A DNA stretch of 64,000 bases, from positions 1,163,606 to 1,227,605 of the forward strand of contig NW_006917096.1 of assembly GCF_000516985.1 (NCBI RefSeq). Reading direction: 5' to 3'. This DNA comes from Pestalotiopsis fici W106-1 (Eukaryota > Ascomycota > Sordariomycetes > Amphisphaeriales > Sporocadaceae). Under the pieces are notes generated by a model. It was not told the DNA's origin. It worked only from the letters and a program-made list of their open reading frames with translations, and searched no databases. This document shows, in pieces, positions 1 to 10,117 of this stretch; the first letter of the stretch is position 1; each line of letters starts with the position of its first letter. The position numbers and the translations under genes were made by a program.

Positions 1-492
1 CTCAACGTTTCCATTGACTGCCGCCGCCGCGTCGCGCAGCCGCTGCCCGAGACGTTTCTGGGTTCGCCGCTGCTCATGACGCACATTGGCGCCTCGGCCT
101 CGGCCTTGTGCACCTCTGCTACTGCTGCCGATAACGACGACGGTTTAGGCCATCTTGCCCTCAAGCTGCGCGAGACCTTGACAGCGTTTACGCCCGACAA
201 GATGGGGGCGATCCTGCACGACGCCGCCTACGAGGTGTCGCCGCAGCGATTGTGGCTGGGGTTCATGGGTACTCGACACCTCATTGCCACGTCGTGGCAG
301 AGGCTGAGGGCGTACGAGGTGGATTTCGAGGGCACAGGGGCACGGCCGGTATATGTTCATCCGATCATGGAGAAATGTGATGGTATATTGGTGATTGCGG
401 ATTCGTTGCTTCAGGATGGTGGTGTTGATGTTTCTGTATATCTAGACAGGGATGCATGGGGGCATTTCAGGAAAGACCTGGGCAAGAATTAA
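1..492 (+). CDS. BAHD-type acyltransferase, C-terminal part (5' end outside window)
   Basis: The reading frame is already open at base 1 and runs to a TAA at 490-492, giving about 163 C-terminal residues. It opens with a D-C-R-R-R segment followed by P-L-P-E-T-F-L-G, which matches the conserved stretch in the second half of the BAHD/transferase family (PF02458). These enzymes move acyl groups from acyl-CoA to alcohols or amines and often act in specialised metabolism. The usual DFGWG structural motif near the end appears as D-F-E-G-T, followed by a typical tail (P-V-Y-V-H-P, then C-D-G-I-L-V-I, then V-S-V-Y-L). The catalytic HxxxD would lie upstream of the window, so activity cannot be judged. 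The substrate is unknown. The neighbouring NmrA-like and flavin oxidase genes would fit an accessory metabolic locus. Confidence 0.8.
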   Translation, partial: LNVSIDCRRRVAQPLPETFLGSPLLMTHIGASASALCTSATAADNDDGLGHLALKLRETLTAFTPDKMGAILHDAAYEVSPQRLWLGFMGTRHLIATSWQRLRAYEVDFEGTGARPVYVHPIMEKCDGILVIADSLLQDGGVDVSVYLDRDAWGHFRKDLGKN

Positions 493-1198
493 AAAGATAT
501 GCGTATTGAGAGTAAGAATCTGGCTTTTGTTCGTAGATAAGCTGAATGGACGACGAGTAGAATGCTATGACATGCTACAGAGTAGCCAGTAGCATCTAGG
601 AGTCAAAACAAGGATGCTCGGCGCGGTGCCACAAAGAACATTGAGCTCCAACTATTTGCTCAATGCGAGCTAATACCCGACGATCAGCGGCCGCTTGTGA
701 ATGTCTTTGGGGCCTTAGGTGATATCGGTAGGTATGTATAATCATCCAGGGCCGACTACTACCCGCTGCAGATGGCTTATTAAGAGATAAGTCATATAGT
801 CCTTGGCAAATAAGACCGAAATTGGTTATTGCATTAGCAGCAGTTGGCTAAATTCACTCGCCTATACTGTACTATAGCCCCTTGGCTTTCACTAAAGAGC
901 TAGGTTCAAGAAACAAGTTTGGCTTCAAATATCGGCGTTAAGATGCGGTTCGCCCCCCACTGTAAGACAGATTATCAAGCACTAAATGTCACCGCTCGTG
1001 GGTTATTATAGTGGGTAGTGGGTTTATACTTGCATACATGACAGATAGACAAAGTCAACATAATAAAATATATTTATATTTCTCTTGGTCCACAGTATCG
1101 AGTTCAAGAGAAGATCTATCAACTGTCGGCATTCTTCTCTAACTGCAATCATTCTTGCAATCAACCAGAACAAATAGGGCCTCAAACTTTCATCACCT
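493..1198. other. Intergenic, acyltransferase to NmrA-like gene
   Basis: About 700 bases with no coding frame I can support. The part near 1020-1080 is AT-rich. It should contain the terminator of the upstream gene and the promoter of the NmrA-like gene. Confidence 0.6.
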
Positions 1199-1212
1199 CT
1201 ATATATATAAAA
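1199..1212 (+). promoter_or_regulatory. TA-repeat / TATA-like element directly before the NmrA-like start
   Basis: A TATATATATAAAA-type run ends only a few bases before the ATG at 1216. As a core TATA box it would be too close to give a leader containing that ATG, so it is either a leader repeat or a sign that transcription starts elsewhere. Confidence 0.3.
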
Positions 1213-1215
1213 GAA

Positions 1216-2193
1216 ATGTTGGCCATTGTCGGAGCATCAGGCAAACTAGGCGGGGCTACGCTGGCAGCACTGCTGTCATACAAGCTCGCCGAGCCCTCGG
1301 AGATTGTGGCCATCACCTCTTCACAACCCGGATCCGAGACCTGGAGATCCCTCGAGTCAAAGGGCGTCACCGTCCGGCACGGAACCTTTGAAGACGGTGC
1401 CACCCTAGAGGCCGCGCTCCAGGGCTGCGACAAGTTCTTCCTGGTATCGACGCCCCGCGTCGAGCTCGACTACAATGACGCGCCCGAGGGCCAGGGCCGC
1501 GAGAAGCATCACAAGGTGGCCATTGATGCCGCTCTGCGTGCTGGCGTGAAGCACATTTACTACTCTTCACTAGGCTTTGGCCGTCCCAGCAAGGCAGGCG
1601 TGATGCGCGCCCACATTCGGACAGAGACATACCTAGAATCTCTCGGGGACAAGGTCACCGTCACCGTCATGCGCGAGGGCCTCTACAACGAGAGCTGGCC
1701 GCTGTACCTCATGGGCGTTGACCCCAAGTCCCTGACGGCGCTGGGCATTGACCACCAGGGCGACGAGGGCGGCGACGAGGTCCGGGTCCCCGGCGACGGC
1801 AAGGTCAGCTGGACCGCCATTGAGGACCTGGGTCTGGCCAGCTCCCTCGTGCTGGTTCCCCCGGGCGCAGAGTACGCCGGCAAGACGTTTTACCTGTCGA
1901 CGCCGCCCGCTTTGGCCAAGACGCTGCAGGAGACGGCGGCGCTGGTGACGGCGGCGGGCGGCCGTGGCAAGGATATCCGGGTCACGATTGTCGATCACCA
2001 GGGGCATGAGGACTTTTATGTTGGAGAGAAGAAGATGGACCGGTCAGCTGTGCAGTGGTGGGTTGGCGTCTTTGATGCTCTCAAGGATGGTGAGACTCTG
2101 ATTGATGATCCCACTCTGTCCAAACTGCTGGCGTCAAAGGGTAAGAAGCCGATCACAATGGAAGAGACTGTGAAGAAGATGGTAAAGGGATAA
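1216..2193 (+). CDS. NmrA-like family NAD(P)-binding protein
   Basis: A single-exon gene of 325 residues. The N-terminus has the Rossmann dinucleotide-binding signature G-A-S-G-K-L-G (residues 6-12) right after a first beta strand, as in NmrA-like atypical short-chain dehydrogenases (PF05368). A Y-Y-S-S-L-G-F-G segment around residue 115 matches the strand and loop lining the cofactor site. The classical YxxxK catalytic pair is not evident, which is usual for NmrA-like redox sensors. The length fits the family. Relatives either sense NAD(P)/NAD(P)H ratios in nitrogen regulation or act as reductases or isomerases in secondary metabolism; the sequence does not decide between these. It is co-directional with the upstream acyltransferase, about 720 bp away. 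Confidence 0.85.
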   Translation: MLAIVGASGKLGGATLAALLSYKLAEPSEIVAITSSQPGSETWRSLESKGVTVRHGTFEDGATLEAALQGCDKFFLVSTPRVELDYNDAPEGQGREKHHKVAIDAALRAGVKHIYYSSLGFGRPSKAGVMRAHIRTETYLESLGDKVTVTVMREGLYNESWPLYLMGVDPKSLTALGIDHQGDEGGDEVRVPGDGKVSWTAIEDLGLASSLVLVPPGAEYAGKTFYLSTPPALAKTLQETAALVTAAGGRGKDIRVTIVDHQGHEDFYVGEKKMDRSAVQWWVGVFDALKDGETLIDDPTLSKLLASKGKKPITMEETVKKMVKG

Positions 2194-2427
2194 TTTCTCA
2201 AGTAAAGCATTACGTACACGAAGATGCCCCAAATAGAAGGGAAAACAAAGTAGCATAAATCAATGACGACACTGTGAACAACAAAGTATAGTGATTTGGA
2301 TGTAAATCAAGTACACATTGAATTCTAAGCCTTGCAGAAGGCTGCCATGGTATCAGGGAATATTGCTTCTACATCAAACATCAACCGTGTACAAGTGAAT
2401 AGAGAGAAGAAAAGTCTCTCAGGCCAA
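2194..2427. other. Convergent intergenic spacer
   Basis: A short 3'-to-3' gap between the NmrA-like gene and the small secreted protein gene. It presumably carries both transcript ends; no distinct signal was resolved. Confidence 0.6.
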
Positions 2428-2870
2428 TTAATTACCACTGTCATCAACTTGAGCGGCATTGCATTCGAGTTTGAACGACCTAATTTGAGTAATATTCCAA
2501 CACGTAGACGCCGTGACAGCCTCGCCCTGATCACCTGTACAATTGCCTTGTGACCAAGGAATGACTGACGCAAATTCGTAACGTTAGCAAGGCGTCTTGA
2601 GCAACACTCGACTTTGACAATGACCATACCTTGACAGACGGTACTGCCGGGAGCAAAGTCGATTCGAGCCGCCAGATATCCGAGTTCTCCGCCCTGGCCA
2701 TTGGTCCATCTCGTTTCATAGCACTTTCCGTCCACGCCGGGGTTTCCAGACGAAACCCATCGGCAGTCTTTCCAACCCGATGGAGCAAAATTGATGGTAG
2801 GAGGCACGACTTTGGGCTCTTGTGCAATTGCAAAAGCAACGAGAGCCAATGCTGCAGCAAGTTTCGTCAT
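2428..2870 (-). CDS. Small secreted cysteine-rich protein, unknown function
   Basis: Two exons on the minus strand, 2870-2630 and 2564-2428. The 65 bp intron (2565-2629) has donor GTATGG, a GCTAAC branch site and acceptor CGTCAG. The spliced protein is 125 residues and ends D-D-S-G-N. Reading through the intron gives a longer 181-residue frame that I reject because the splice signals are good. Residues 1-16 form a signal peptide with an AIA-type cleavage site before Q17. The mature part has six cysteines (36, 50, 79, 89, 102, 115) and N-glycosylation sites at N88 and N104. There is no membrane span or GPI tail. I recognise no family. Size, secretion and an even cysteine number are typical of fungal effector-like or cell-surface proteins, but that is inference. 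Confidence 0.7.
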
Positions 2871-3671
2871 TATGTTGAAGATATTATGAATCTCAGGGGC
2901 CTTTGAGAAAGAGGTCCTAATTGCGAGTGTCAGATATAAGATTGGGTTCTTAGATCCTCTGAGGACGTGAGCTCAGTCCTATATATACAGACTGCCTGAG
3001 AGTAGATGGGCTGTGATGATTAGAAAGAATGATGTAGCTTGTATTACATGTCAAAAGCAATGTCTCGGGGATCGGCATCAGGCAGATTTGTTTCAACTCA
3101 ATGCTCAATCTTACAGAATATGCCACTTGGGTTGATAAGTTTAGGTAGGATTCAAGCCTTGAACAATATCTGTACTGTACTACTATAAGTCATATTGTTT
3201 CTGATGGAGAAGATCTGCCCGTATGTCAAGTTACCTCGTCTCCTTTGCGAAAGACAACGTGCGACCATACTTCTCGATTCACTCACCTGGCCTCAGAACC
3301 ATCCATCGAGGTTTTGTAGTACTCGTATGAACGATACACCTCAACACATGACTAGCTGTCCTCTTTTCAAAAGCTTCGAGGCTCTCACAGCATTTTCTTT
3401 TTTTTCTGGTGTCTCGCGAATACAGCGTTCGCTTAAACGATCAAGCAATTCTCTGGGTGCACATAGCGTTCCACGTGTCTTTATAGTTACGCGGACTTCG
3501 GACATGTCCGTGTGAGTGACGAAACAATTCCAGACACACGATCATGACTTATTCTGATGTCCACGAACTCTCAATACAGCTTGATTTCTACAGATTTGCC
3601 CCTTATTATGAAGTGGTATTGGTAATCATTATTCTCCAACCGCAAGCATTGACGCTAATATAGTTATCTCA
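2871..3671. other. Intergenic, upstream of small secreted protein gene
   Basis: About 800 bases between two minus-strand genes: the promoter region of the secreted protein gene and the 3' end of the flavin oxidase gene. No coding frame was accepted. A short plus-strand frame at 3195-3515 has no recognisable features. Confidence 0.55.
2980..2987 (-). promoter_or_regulatory. Probable TATA box of the small secreted protein gene
   Basis: A TATATATA octamer lies about 110 bases upstream of the ATG at 2870 on the minus strand. That is a normal spacing for a fungal core promoter with a short leader. Confidence 0.45.
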
Positions 3672-4937
3672 TCAGAATAAATCATCTTCCTTGACGAGTA
3701 CAGACCGATTCAAGTGCTTCTGCGATGAAGAGGCGATACCGGCCAAGTGTAGAGTAAGTTCAAGATCGCCAAGCATGGATTTCAAAACATGGGATGTGCC
3801 CTCCTCACCCCCGAGTACGAGGCCATAAATGTATGGCCTCCCCAAGATACACATCTTGGCACCTAAAGCCAAAGCCTTGGCAATGTCTGCACCACAGCGG
3901 ATACCAGAATCGAAAAAGACCTCTAGCTTGTCGCCCACTGCGTCCACAATTCGTGGCAAGACACCCAGAGAGCTGTTTCCTCCATCAGTCTGTCGTCCGC
4001 CGTGATTGCTGACTACAATTCCTTGTACTCCCACTTCCACCGCCTTCTTGGCATCTTCCACGGACTGTATGCCCTTTAGTACAATAGGTCCTTTCCAGTT
4101 CTCCTGCAAGAACTTGATGTCTTCCCATGAGTGACTCATGGCCGGGAACACGGTTCTCGTCCACTCGGCAACAGCAGCACCCATGTCATCCTCGATCTCG
4201 CAGCCGTGCTTGCTCTTGAAGTGCGACCGAAAGACAGGGTCAGTGAGACCAACGGCCACGCCGATCTGGTCAGACCGAAGAAAGGGGTTGTACCCATTAT
4301 CCATATCACTCGGGCGCCAGCCCAGGATGTACGTGTCCAACGTGACAAACAGGGCCGAGAACCCGGCCTTTTCCGCGCGGGACAGGATGGACTTTGTCAC
4401 GTCGTTGCGCTCGTTGGGCGGCCAGTACAGCTGGTACCAGCGCTCGCCGTCGCCGTTGGCGCGCGCCACGTCCTCGATGCTGGTGCTGCTGGCCGTGCTC
4501 ATGATGTAGGGGACGCGCTCGCGGGCGGCGGCGGCGGCCGTCGCCATCTCGCCGTCCGGGTTGAAGATGCGCTGGACGCCCACGGGCGCGCACGCAATGG
4601 GAAACGGCTGCCGCTTGCCCAGCACCTCGACCGAGAGGTCCGGGAACCCGTCCGTCTTGACCAGGCGCCGCGGCACAATCGACCACCGGCCAAAGGCCTC
4701 GCGGTTCTTGCGCGCCGTTTCGCCCGTCCCTGCCGAGCCGACCACGTAGCCCTTGCTTTCGGCCGACATGCGCTCTTCGGCTAGGCGCTCCCAGTCCAGC
4801 GCCTTGAAGGTAAAGGGCGGCCGTTCATACCTTAATCCTTTCTGGTAGATTGTGTTTTCGTATTCAATGGGGTTCGGGTCCTTGTTCTTGGACATGTCGG
4901 GGCGCCGGGCCACACCTTCGTGTTGATCCATACCCAT
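3672..4937 (-). CDS. FMN-dependent 2-hydroxy-acid oxidase, lactate 2-monooxygenase type
   Basis: An intronless gene of 421 residues covering the FMN-dependent alpha-hydroxy-acid dehydrogenase fold (PF01070). Visible marks are Q-L-Y-W (169-172), D-T-Y-I-L-G-W-R (201-208, characteristic of the lactate 2-monooxygenase subgroup), the flavin-contacting lysine of L-K-G (288), the active-site signature S-N-H-G-G-R-Q (310-316) with catalytic His312 and substrate-binding Arg315, and the phosphate-binding segment D-S-G-I-R-C-G-A-D (343-351). The family oxidises 2-hydroxy acids using FMN; monooxygenase members convert lactate to acetate, CO2 and water, but the true substrate is not shown here. There is no secretion signal and no clear peroxisomal SKL-type tail (it ends D-D-L-F). 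The chosen ATG gives a family-typical length; a second in-frame Met at residue 15 is possible. Confidence 0.9.
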   Translation of the reverse strand: MGMDQHEGVARRPDMSKNKDPNPIEYENTIYQKGLRYERPPFTFKALDWERLAEERMSAESKGYVVGSAGTGETARKNREAFGRWSIVPRRLVKTDGFPDLSVEVLGKRQPFPIACAPVGVQRIFNPDGEMATAAAAARERVPYIMSTASSTSIEDVARANGDGERWYQLYWPPNERNDVTKSILSRAEKAGFSALFVTLDTYILGWRPSDMDNGYNPFLRSDQIGVAVGLTDPVFRSHFKSKHGCEIEDDMGAAVAEWTRTVFPAMSHSWEDIKFLQENWKGPIVLKGIQSVEDAKKAVEVGVQGIVVSNHGGRQTDGGNSSLGVLPRIVDAVGDKLEVFFDSGIRCGADIAKALALGAKMCILGRPYIYGLVLGGEEGTSHVLKSMLGDLELTLHLAGIASSSQKHLNRSVLVKEDDLF

Positions 4938-6607
4938 TTTGAGTGGTGTAAGTGTCTATTGTAAAAGAGGGGAGAATGGTTTTGAACTGCTGAGATGAAG
5001 TTTCGTACTTCAAGTTGGGATATCTCGGATGGACTTATTATACTCATCTGTATCGAGGCATGTGGATAAGGTTGATGCCAAGAACGTCATCTTATACGGA
5101 ACCAACCGGACACTTTTTCTTTTTCCCACATCTCCCGCCCTCGAGTCCGGACCATTCCATCACCCTGATAGGGCTGCATTGCAAACCAACCTTCTCGAAA
5201 TCTAATGCCGGTATTCCCTGGTTACCCGTGAGATCCGTTCGGTTACTTTGAATTCCCACCATGTATGGGGTCCTGACCTTGAACTAGTGCGATTCGACGT
5301 CATAGAGGACCTGAATAAGCGATTGAACCCAATTCGGACCGTTTTGAGGGACAGACAACTTCACGCAACGTATTTCCTGATTTACATCAAGACACTAAAG
5401 AAGAAAGCAGAGTCCTGGGTCTTCTTGTCATTTTAGTGTTGCATTAGGCATGGCTACGTAACGATAGTGGTTGCGAGATCCAGTCAGACCAACATCGCCA
5501 ACTATCGCCAGCGCTTCATGCTGCATGTTGTTGTCAGACTATTTACATGCCAGTACCGCTGGCGTAGTGCAGTCGGCCATAAGTAGCATCGTTATCTTTG
5601 CCAGGTGGATATGAATGTACTGCCGACGGTCATGTGTGAGCTCATTCTGGCCATCTTCGCACGTGAAGATTGCTATACGTATTGAGGTTGCACTACACGC
5701 TTTCGAGATGAGTGAATATGAGATTTCTTATAAGCTAGGCCATAATATTGAGAGCATGATCAGAGCTTACCATAATCGTTTGCCTCAGCCAACTCTTAAG
5801 GGGGTTGAAGTTCATTCACGTTGCTCTCTCCGAGGGTCCTTCTGTCGGTGTACGTAGAAAAGAAAATCTTCGATATTAGGCAGCAAATTGATTGAGAATG
5901 AGGAATCGCAAGCACAATTTCAAATGCATGCATGACTTTCTGCCGCCAAACAATTTGGTAATGGAAACAGAATGTAGGTCATGTTATAAAGGACACAAGT
6001 CACAGCAAATGGATGTATACTCTCTCAACTCAAGTATGCGGAAAAATCAGCTCGCCCACTGGTAGATAATAGTCATGAAGGTTATTTGGAAGACTCAACA
6101 TAGAATACCTATAAACACATTTTACATGATAATCAACCGAGTTATGACGGATCAGCGTTCAAAATGCCATATTGAACTCGCCCATGGCACACATGTTGCG
6201 ACCTAGTTGAGTGCCAGCTGGCAAACAGTTGGCGAAAGCAGCGTTAGCAGCCATTCTCATCCATTGGGACACCTGCAACCAGCTAATGGTTACGGCCACT
6301 CACCAATAACCTTTACAACGACATTCTTGGTGGACATCCAGGAAGACAACCAGGTAGAATCAATCGGTGCCCTGCCGCATAAGCCACCAATTGCAAAAGA
6401 CGAAAGTGCATAAAATCGCTTTTCTGCAGCGTCCCGGTCTCATTCAACTGACTGGTTCTGAATCAGAGTCTGCCAAACGTTGTAGACCTTTCCCTCACAG
6501 GCCATCGTCTACCTACGGGTCAGAGACCTGCCCACTCAAAACACACGCATACACACGCGCCACGTACGTACGCGAACAGAGGCGACGACACTGCACAGAC
6601 AGGCAAG
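4938..6607. other. Intergenic, flavin oxidase gene to Med18 (divergent)
   Basis: A 1.67 kb region between two divergent genes, so it should hold both promoters. No intact gene was found. A weak coding-like patch at about 5590-5860 is described separately. The last 80 bases before Med18 are rich in CA and ACGTACG-type sequence. Confidence 0.55.
5590..5860 (+). pseudogene. Possible decayed coding fragment, unidentified
   Basis: Two short plus-strand stretches in different frames read as plausible protein. One around 5600-5690 contains V-M-C-E-L-I-L-A-I-F. The other, about 5680-5850, contains V-A-L-H-A-F-E-M-S-E-Y. Joining them would need a frameshift. No family is recognised, and chance similarity to coding sequence cannot be excluded. 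Confidence 0.15.
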
Positions 6608-7456
6608 ATGCATGAGATCTTTCTCACGTCCACCATCAAAGATGCCGACCTTGAAAAGGCATGTGCAGTTCTGCAGGGCCTGAGCTGGATGTCAGCTCGC
6701 CGCAATGTCTACCGCGTGTCCTATTTTGCTGGGCCATCCAGGCCAAAAGGCTTGCCTGCCATCAAGTCCATACAGGCCACACAACGCCACGGCCTTGCCT
6801 GGACAGAGCTACACAAGGAGCTCAGCCGTCTGTCCCATGTCTTCAAGGTAGTGCACGAAGTCCTCCTGGACAGGGACTTTGGTTCTGGCGTTAATGTGGA
6901 CTTGAATGCCGTGGCAGGTACGGTGCGCTGGGAAGGCTTCCCCGATCCACCAAGAGAAAAGGGCCAGTTGACGACACATCGCAAAAAGATTGACATTCCA
7001 GAGCAGAAACAACTGCTTGCTACCATGGCGAGTAACGGGCAATCGTAGGTCCAGCCTATCCATCATCTCCCGAGTCTCTGCCCGTTTGAACTAACCGGTC
7101 CTAATAGGTATCAGACAGAGCTTGTTCAGGAGACATATACCTTCATCAGGGACAATGTCGAGTTTGTCCTGAGCAGACACTACTACATACCGCCGTCGCC
7201 TGAACAGCCAGGGCCAACGCCAGCTCTTCCGGCGTGGTCGAATCTCACACCAGTAGATCCGGCCAAGAAATGGATGTTCCAGGTCAAGCGGGACGTGATC
7301 GAGGACAACAACCCCGAGAAGATGAGGCAAGCACAGAAGGAGCTCTTGGACGTGAAAACTGAGCTCGAACCCATCTTCACGTTTGTGCCCATCGACAGAC
7401 GTGTTCTTGATCCGCGGATCCCATTACCGCCCACTGTTCCGGGTCAACACCCATAA
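6608..7456 (+). CDS. MED18: Mediator of RNA polymerase II transcription subunit 18
   Basis: Two exons, 6608-7044 and 7108-7456, giving 261 residues. The 63 bp intron (7045-7107) has donor GTAGGT, an ACTAAC branch site and a TAG acceptor. Splicing restores S-Y-Q-T-E-L across the join and avoids the stop at 7046-7048. The N-terminus M-H-E-I-F-L-T and the segments V-L-Q-G-L-S-W-M and F-A-G-P followed by P-K-G-L-P are characteristic of fungal Med18 (PF09637, yeast Srb5). Med18 pairs with Med20 in the movable jaw of the Mediator head module and takes part in initiation and termination by RNA polymerase II in the nucleus. The length is normal for filamentous fungi. The next recognised gene downstream is 22 kb away. 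Confidence 0.93.
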
Positions 7457-10092
7457 GGCGACCGACCGCGGTAATAGACCCATGCGCCTGTCCCTCAAGA
7501 ATAGCGGAAGACCACAGCACGTTGAGGGTAACCGTGACGCCTATTACCCAATGTATTGAGCGTCTATGAATTGGTACAAAACGACATTGCAAATCACCAT
7601 AAAAGACTCCGATACCCCGTAATAGACCAGCTCACGACATGATGTTCTGATAACTTCTTGTTACCCATGACGCAACCGAGGTCGCTATGGATCTCGGCAG
7701 ACCTCTATCGCTTGATCATCAACCGTATGCAGTAAAGTTATTGCAATTAATGGACCAGGCTTCAGGCTTTGGCTTCCTTCTTCTTACCTAGATGAAGCTA
7801 GCTTGATACCCGGTGTGACCGTGGTTCGGTAGTAATTACAGGGCCCGGAATCCGTCGACTTACTGTGCCACATAAAGGATTAGCTGCAGCAGGGAGGCCA
7901 CGCAGGGCAGGAAAGAACTATACATGATGCATGAATAGACAGGTATCATAAGGCGGGCCATGCACAAGGCACCTACTTGATATCCACCAAGAAAACGACC
8001 GAAAGACTTGCAGAACCGTAAAATATCCAATGAGAAGAACAAAGTCGCGTCTATATAGGGTTTCTTCATGGTTACAGTGTCCATACTCTTTTCAGTGGAG
8101 ACTGGGGAACGGACCCAACGAACCTCGGCGAGCACAGTGGTGTTGATGACTTGGCGATCATGCACACGCTTGTGGCCTTTGCTAGCCGGCCAACTACCTC
8201 CGAATCTCTCGAGAACAAAGACCGCCACATACCGAAACTATTGCAGCTTTTCGGCTCATGTGTCAAGTCGCTACCATCTAAACTGCTGGGTCATACAGGC
8301 CTTTCTCTAGCAAACATGGCCAAATCAGGGTATGAGAGAATATCGTCTCATCAATTTATCAAAATGAGCTCAAAGACAGAGGAGATTCTTGATACGATTA
8401 CGAATTATGGAGTCTTCTTTTCTCTTCTTAATTTTCACAGACACTCATAACCATTTGCCGTGAAGGGCTAGGAGAGGCTAGCCATGCTGCCGATATGCTA
8501 GGGACTTTGAATCCGCTTCTCACTTTCCTGGAGGCTCCACGGTACGGAGAAGACAGGAATGTTCCGAATCCGTGCCGCGACTGTGCTGCCAACGTTTTCT
8601 CCCAATGCTTCTCACTGCCGATGAAGGTACGAAGCTGCCAGAGATGTCTACATGTCGAGCAAGTACTGTCGGTACCATGCCATGTGCAACAAGCTTTGGT
8701 CTAAACGCACACTCGGCGTGGTCAGGTTGCACAAACGTTGGATGTTTGCCTTGTCTTGTTTCCTTCAGGGAACACCCCAGATTGGGCCGAACAGTAGAAT
8801 GCAATAATGGTAGCGGATCGACCGTGGGTGCAAGTGGGAATCATAACGGCCTGGCGGCGGGTTGCCGATGTAAATGGAAAATGGTGAGTAAGGTATGTAC
8901 TACGACGAGTGAGAGGTGCATGTACATCGAACAGGGGCTGCGCGATCCTTCGAGGCTTGGCACCCTTACACACACACACACGCACAGAGAGAGAGAAAAC
9001 ACTGGGAGAGGTCTTTGCTTCTTGTTTTCGGTATAAGGTGCTGTAGCTTCTTGGTTCCAGCTGGAAGGATTCGGCCCCATGGACTTTTGGGTCCTCCCCC
9101 CATTCCAGGGAAGAGGGGAATGGTAAACGACAGTATTATAGGAGCTGGGTCTGTCGTAAGCACTTGGGTTAGAATAGTATGAAGGTAACTGGAGAACATT
9201 ATAGTTTAGTCAGACTCCTGGTCTTTCTTTTTCCTCTTTTTCTTATTCGCTTTTTTCCCTTTCTTGGGCCTGCCAGATGGTAAGAAAAAAGTCCGAAGTG
9301 ACCAATAATATTTTGTGGGTTGTCGTGCGGCCGCGTCTACCCAGTTGCTTCCTTTGGCGGAGCTGGTCCAGTCTGCTGGGTCTCCCTAGCCCACGAAACT
9401 ATCAGCCGCTTGGACTTCGGGATGACACGAGAGCAGTCAAGGGCTGACTAAACTTCTTGATATCCATCTGAATCCTCTTCTTTCGCATTTGTTCTTCGCA
9501 TTCTATTTCATGTCTTGAACTTGACTACGCAGAGCAGTAAGAGCTGCTTTGCCTCGACTAGAATAGAACTAGTTTGATGTGCGAAACCGACGCATGCCCG
9601 AAGGAAGGGCCCTAGTCAGTGTCCCATTACCCATCTATCATCTCATCTAGGATTCGAGTAAGGATCCCGATTGGCCATCGGCTACGTGTACGGTACCTTT
9701 CCAGTGGCTTGGTTGAGACAATGGAAATAGATCGGAAGTTGTCCATGCGACGGGAAGAGAGTGGAAACATACCTAGCTAGGCAGTCGGTCTGTGTGTACA
9801 ATGACATTTCAACCAACAATCGGCGCCGACTGTTTAGATTTACATCTCAATGTCACAAAGAACCCAGTCGGGTAATGTACAGAGTAGTACAATGAAGACT
9901 TGAAAAGTAGGGGTTCCGATTTACATACTAGCTAGTACATACGACGATAGTTGTATCAGAAAAAACGAAAGGCCATGATACGCTAAAATCGAATTAGTGG
10001 GTTGCCTTGGTGGAAATCCTTCGGCGGATATGTGTGGCCTAACAGCCCTGTAGGGCGAGTTTACTGGCCTTCGGGACCGAAGCGTTGATTGG
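7457..10092. other. Gene-poor region, part 1
   Basis: No gene recognised. Plus-strand frames at 8151-8450 and 8495-8704 look mildly protein-like, but no splice pair joins them without a stop. A CA/GA microsatellite lies near 8968-8996. Confidence 0.5.
8968..8996. repeat. (CA)n/(GA)n compound microsatellite
   Basis: Alternating CA repeats pass directly into GA repeats over about 29 bases. Confidence 0.85.
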
Positions 10093-10117
10093 AAAAAAAA
10101 AAAAAAAAAAAAAAAAA
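10093..10117 (+). repeat. Poly(A) run, 25 bases
   Basis: An uninterrupted run of 25 A on the plus strand, the longest homopolymer in the window. No retroelement body or target-site duplication was seen around it. Confidence 0.9.

Noticed and set aside
4131..4784. 217-codon plus-strand frame
   Set aside because: It is antisense to the flavin oxidase gene, Arg/Val/Ala-rich and without motifs, so it is a composition shadow.
8151..8704. Two plus-strand frames that might be exons of one gene
   Set aside because: An acceptor-like site exists at 8440, but the best donor (GTATGA near 8330) puts the join in a frame that stops at once.
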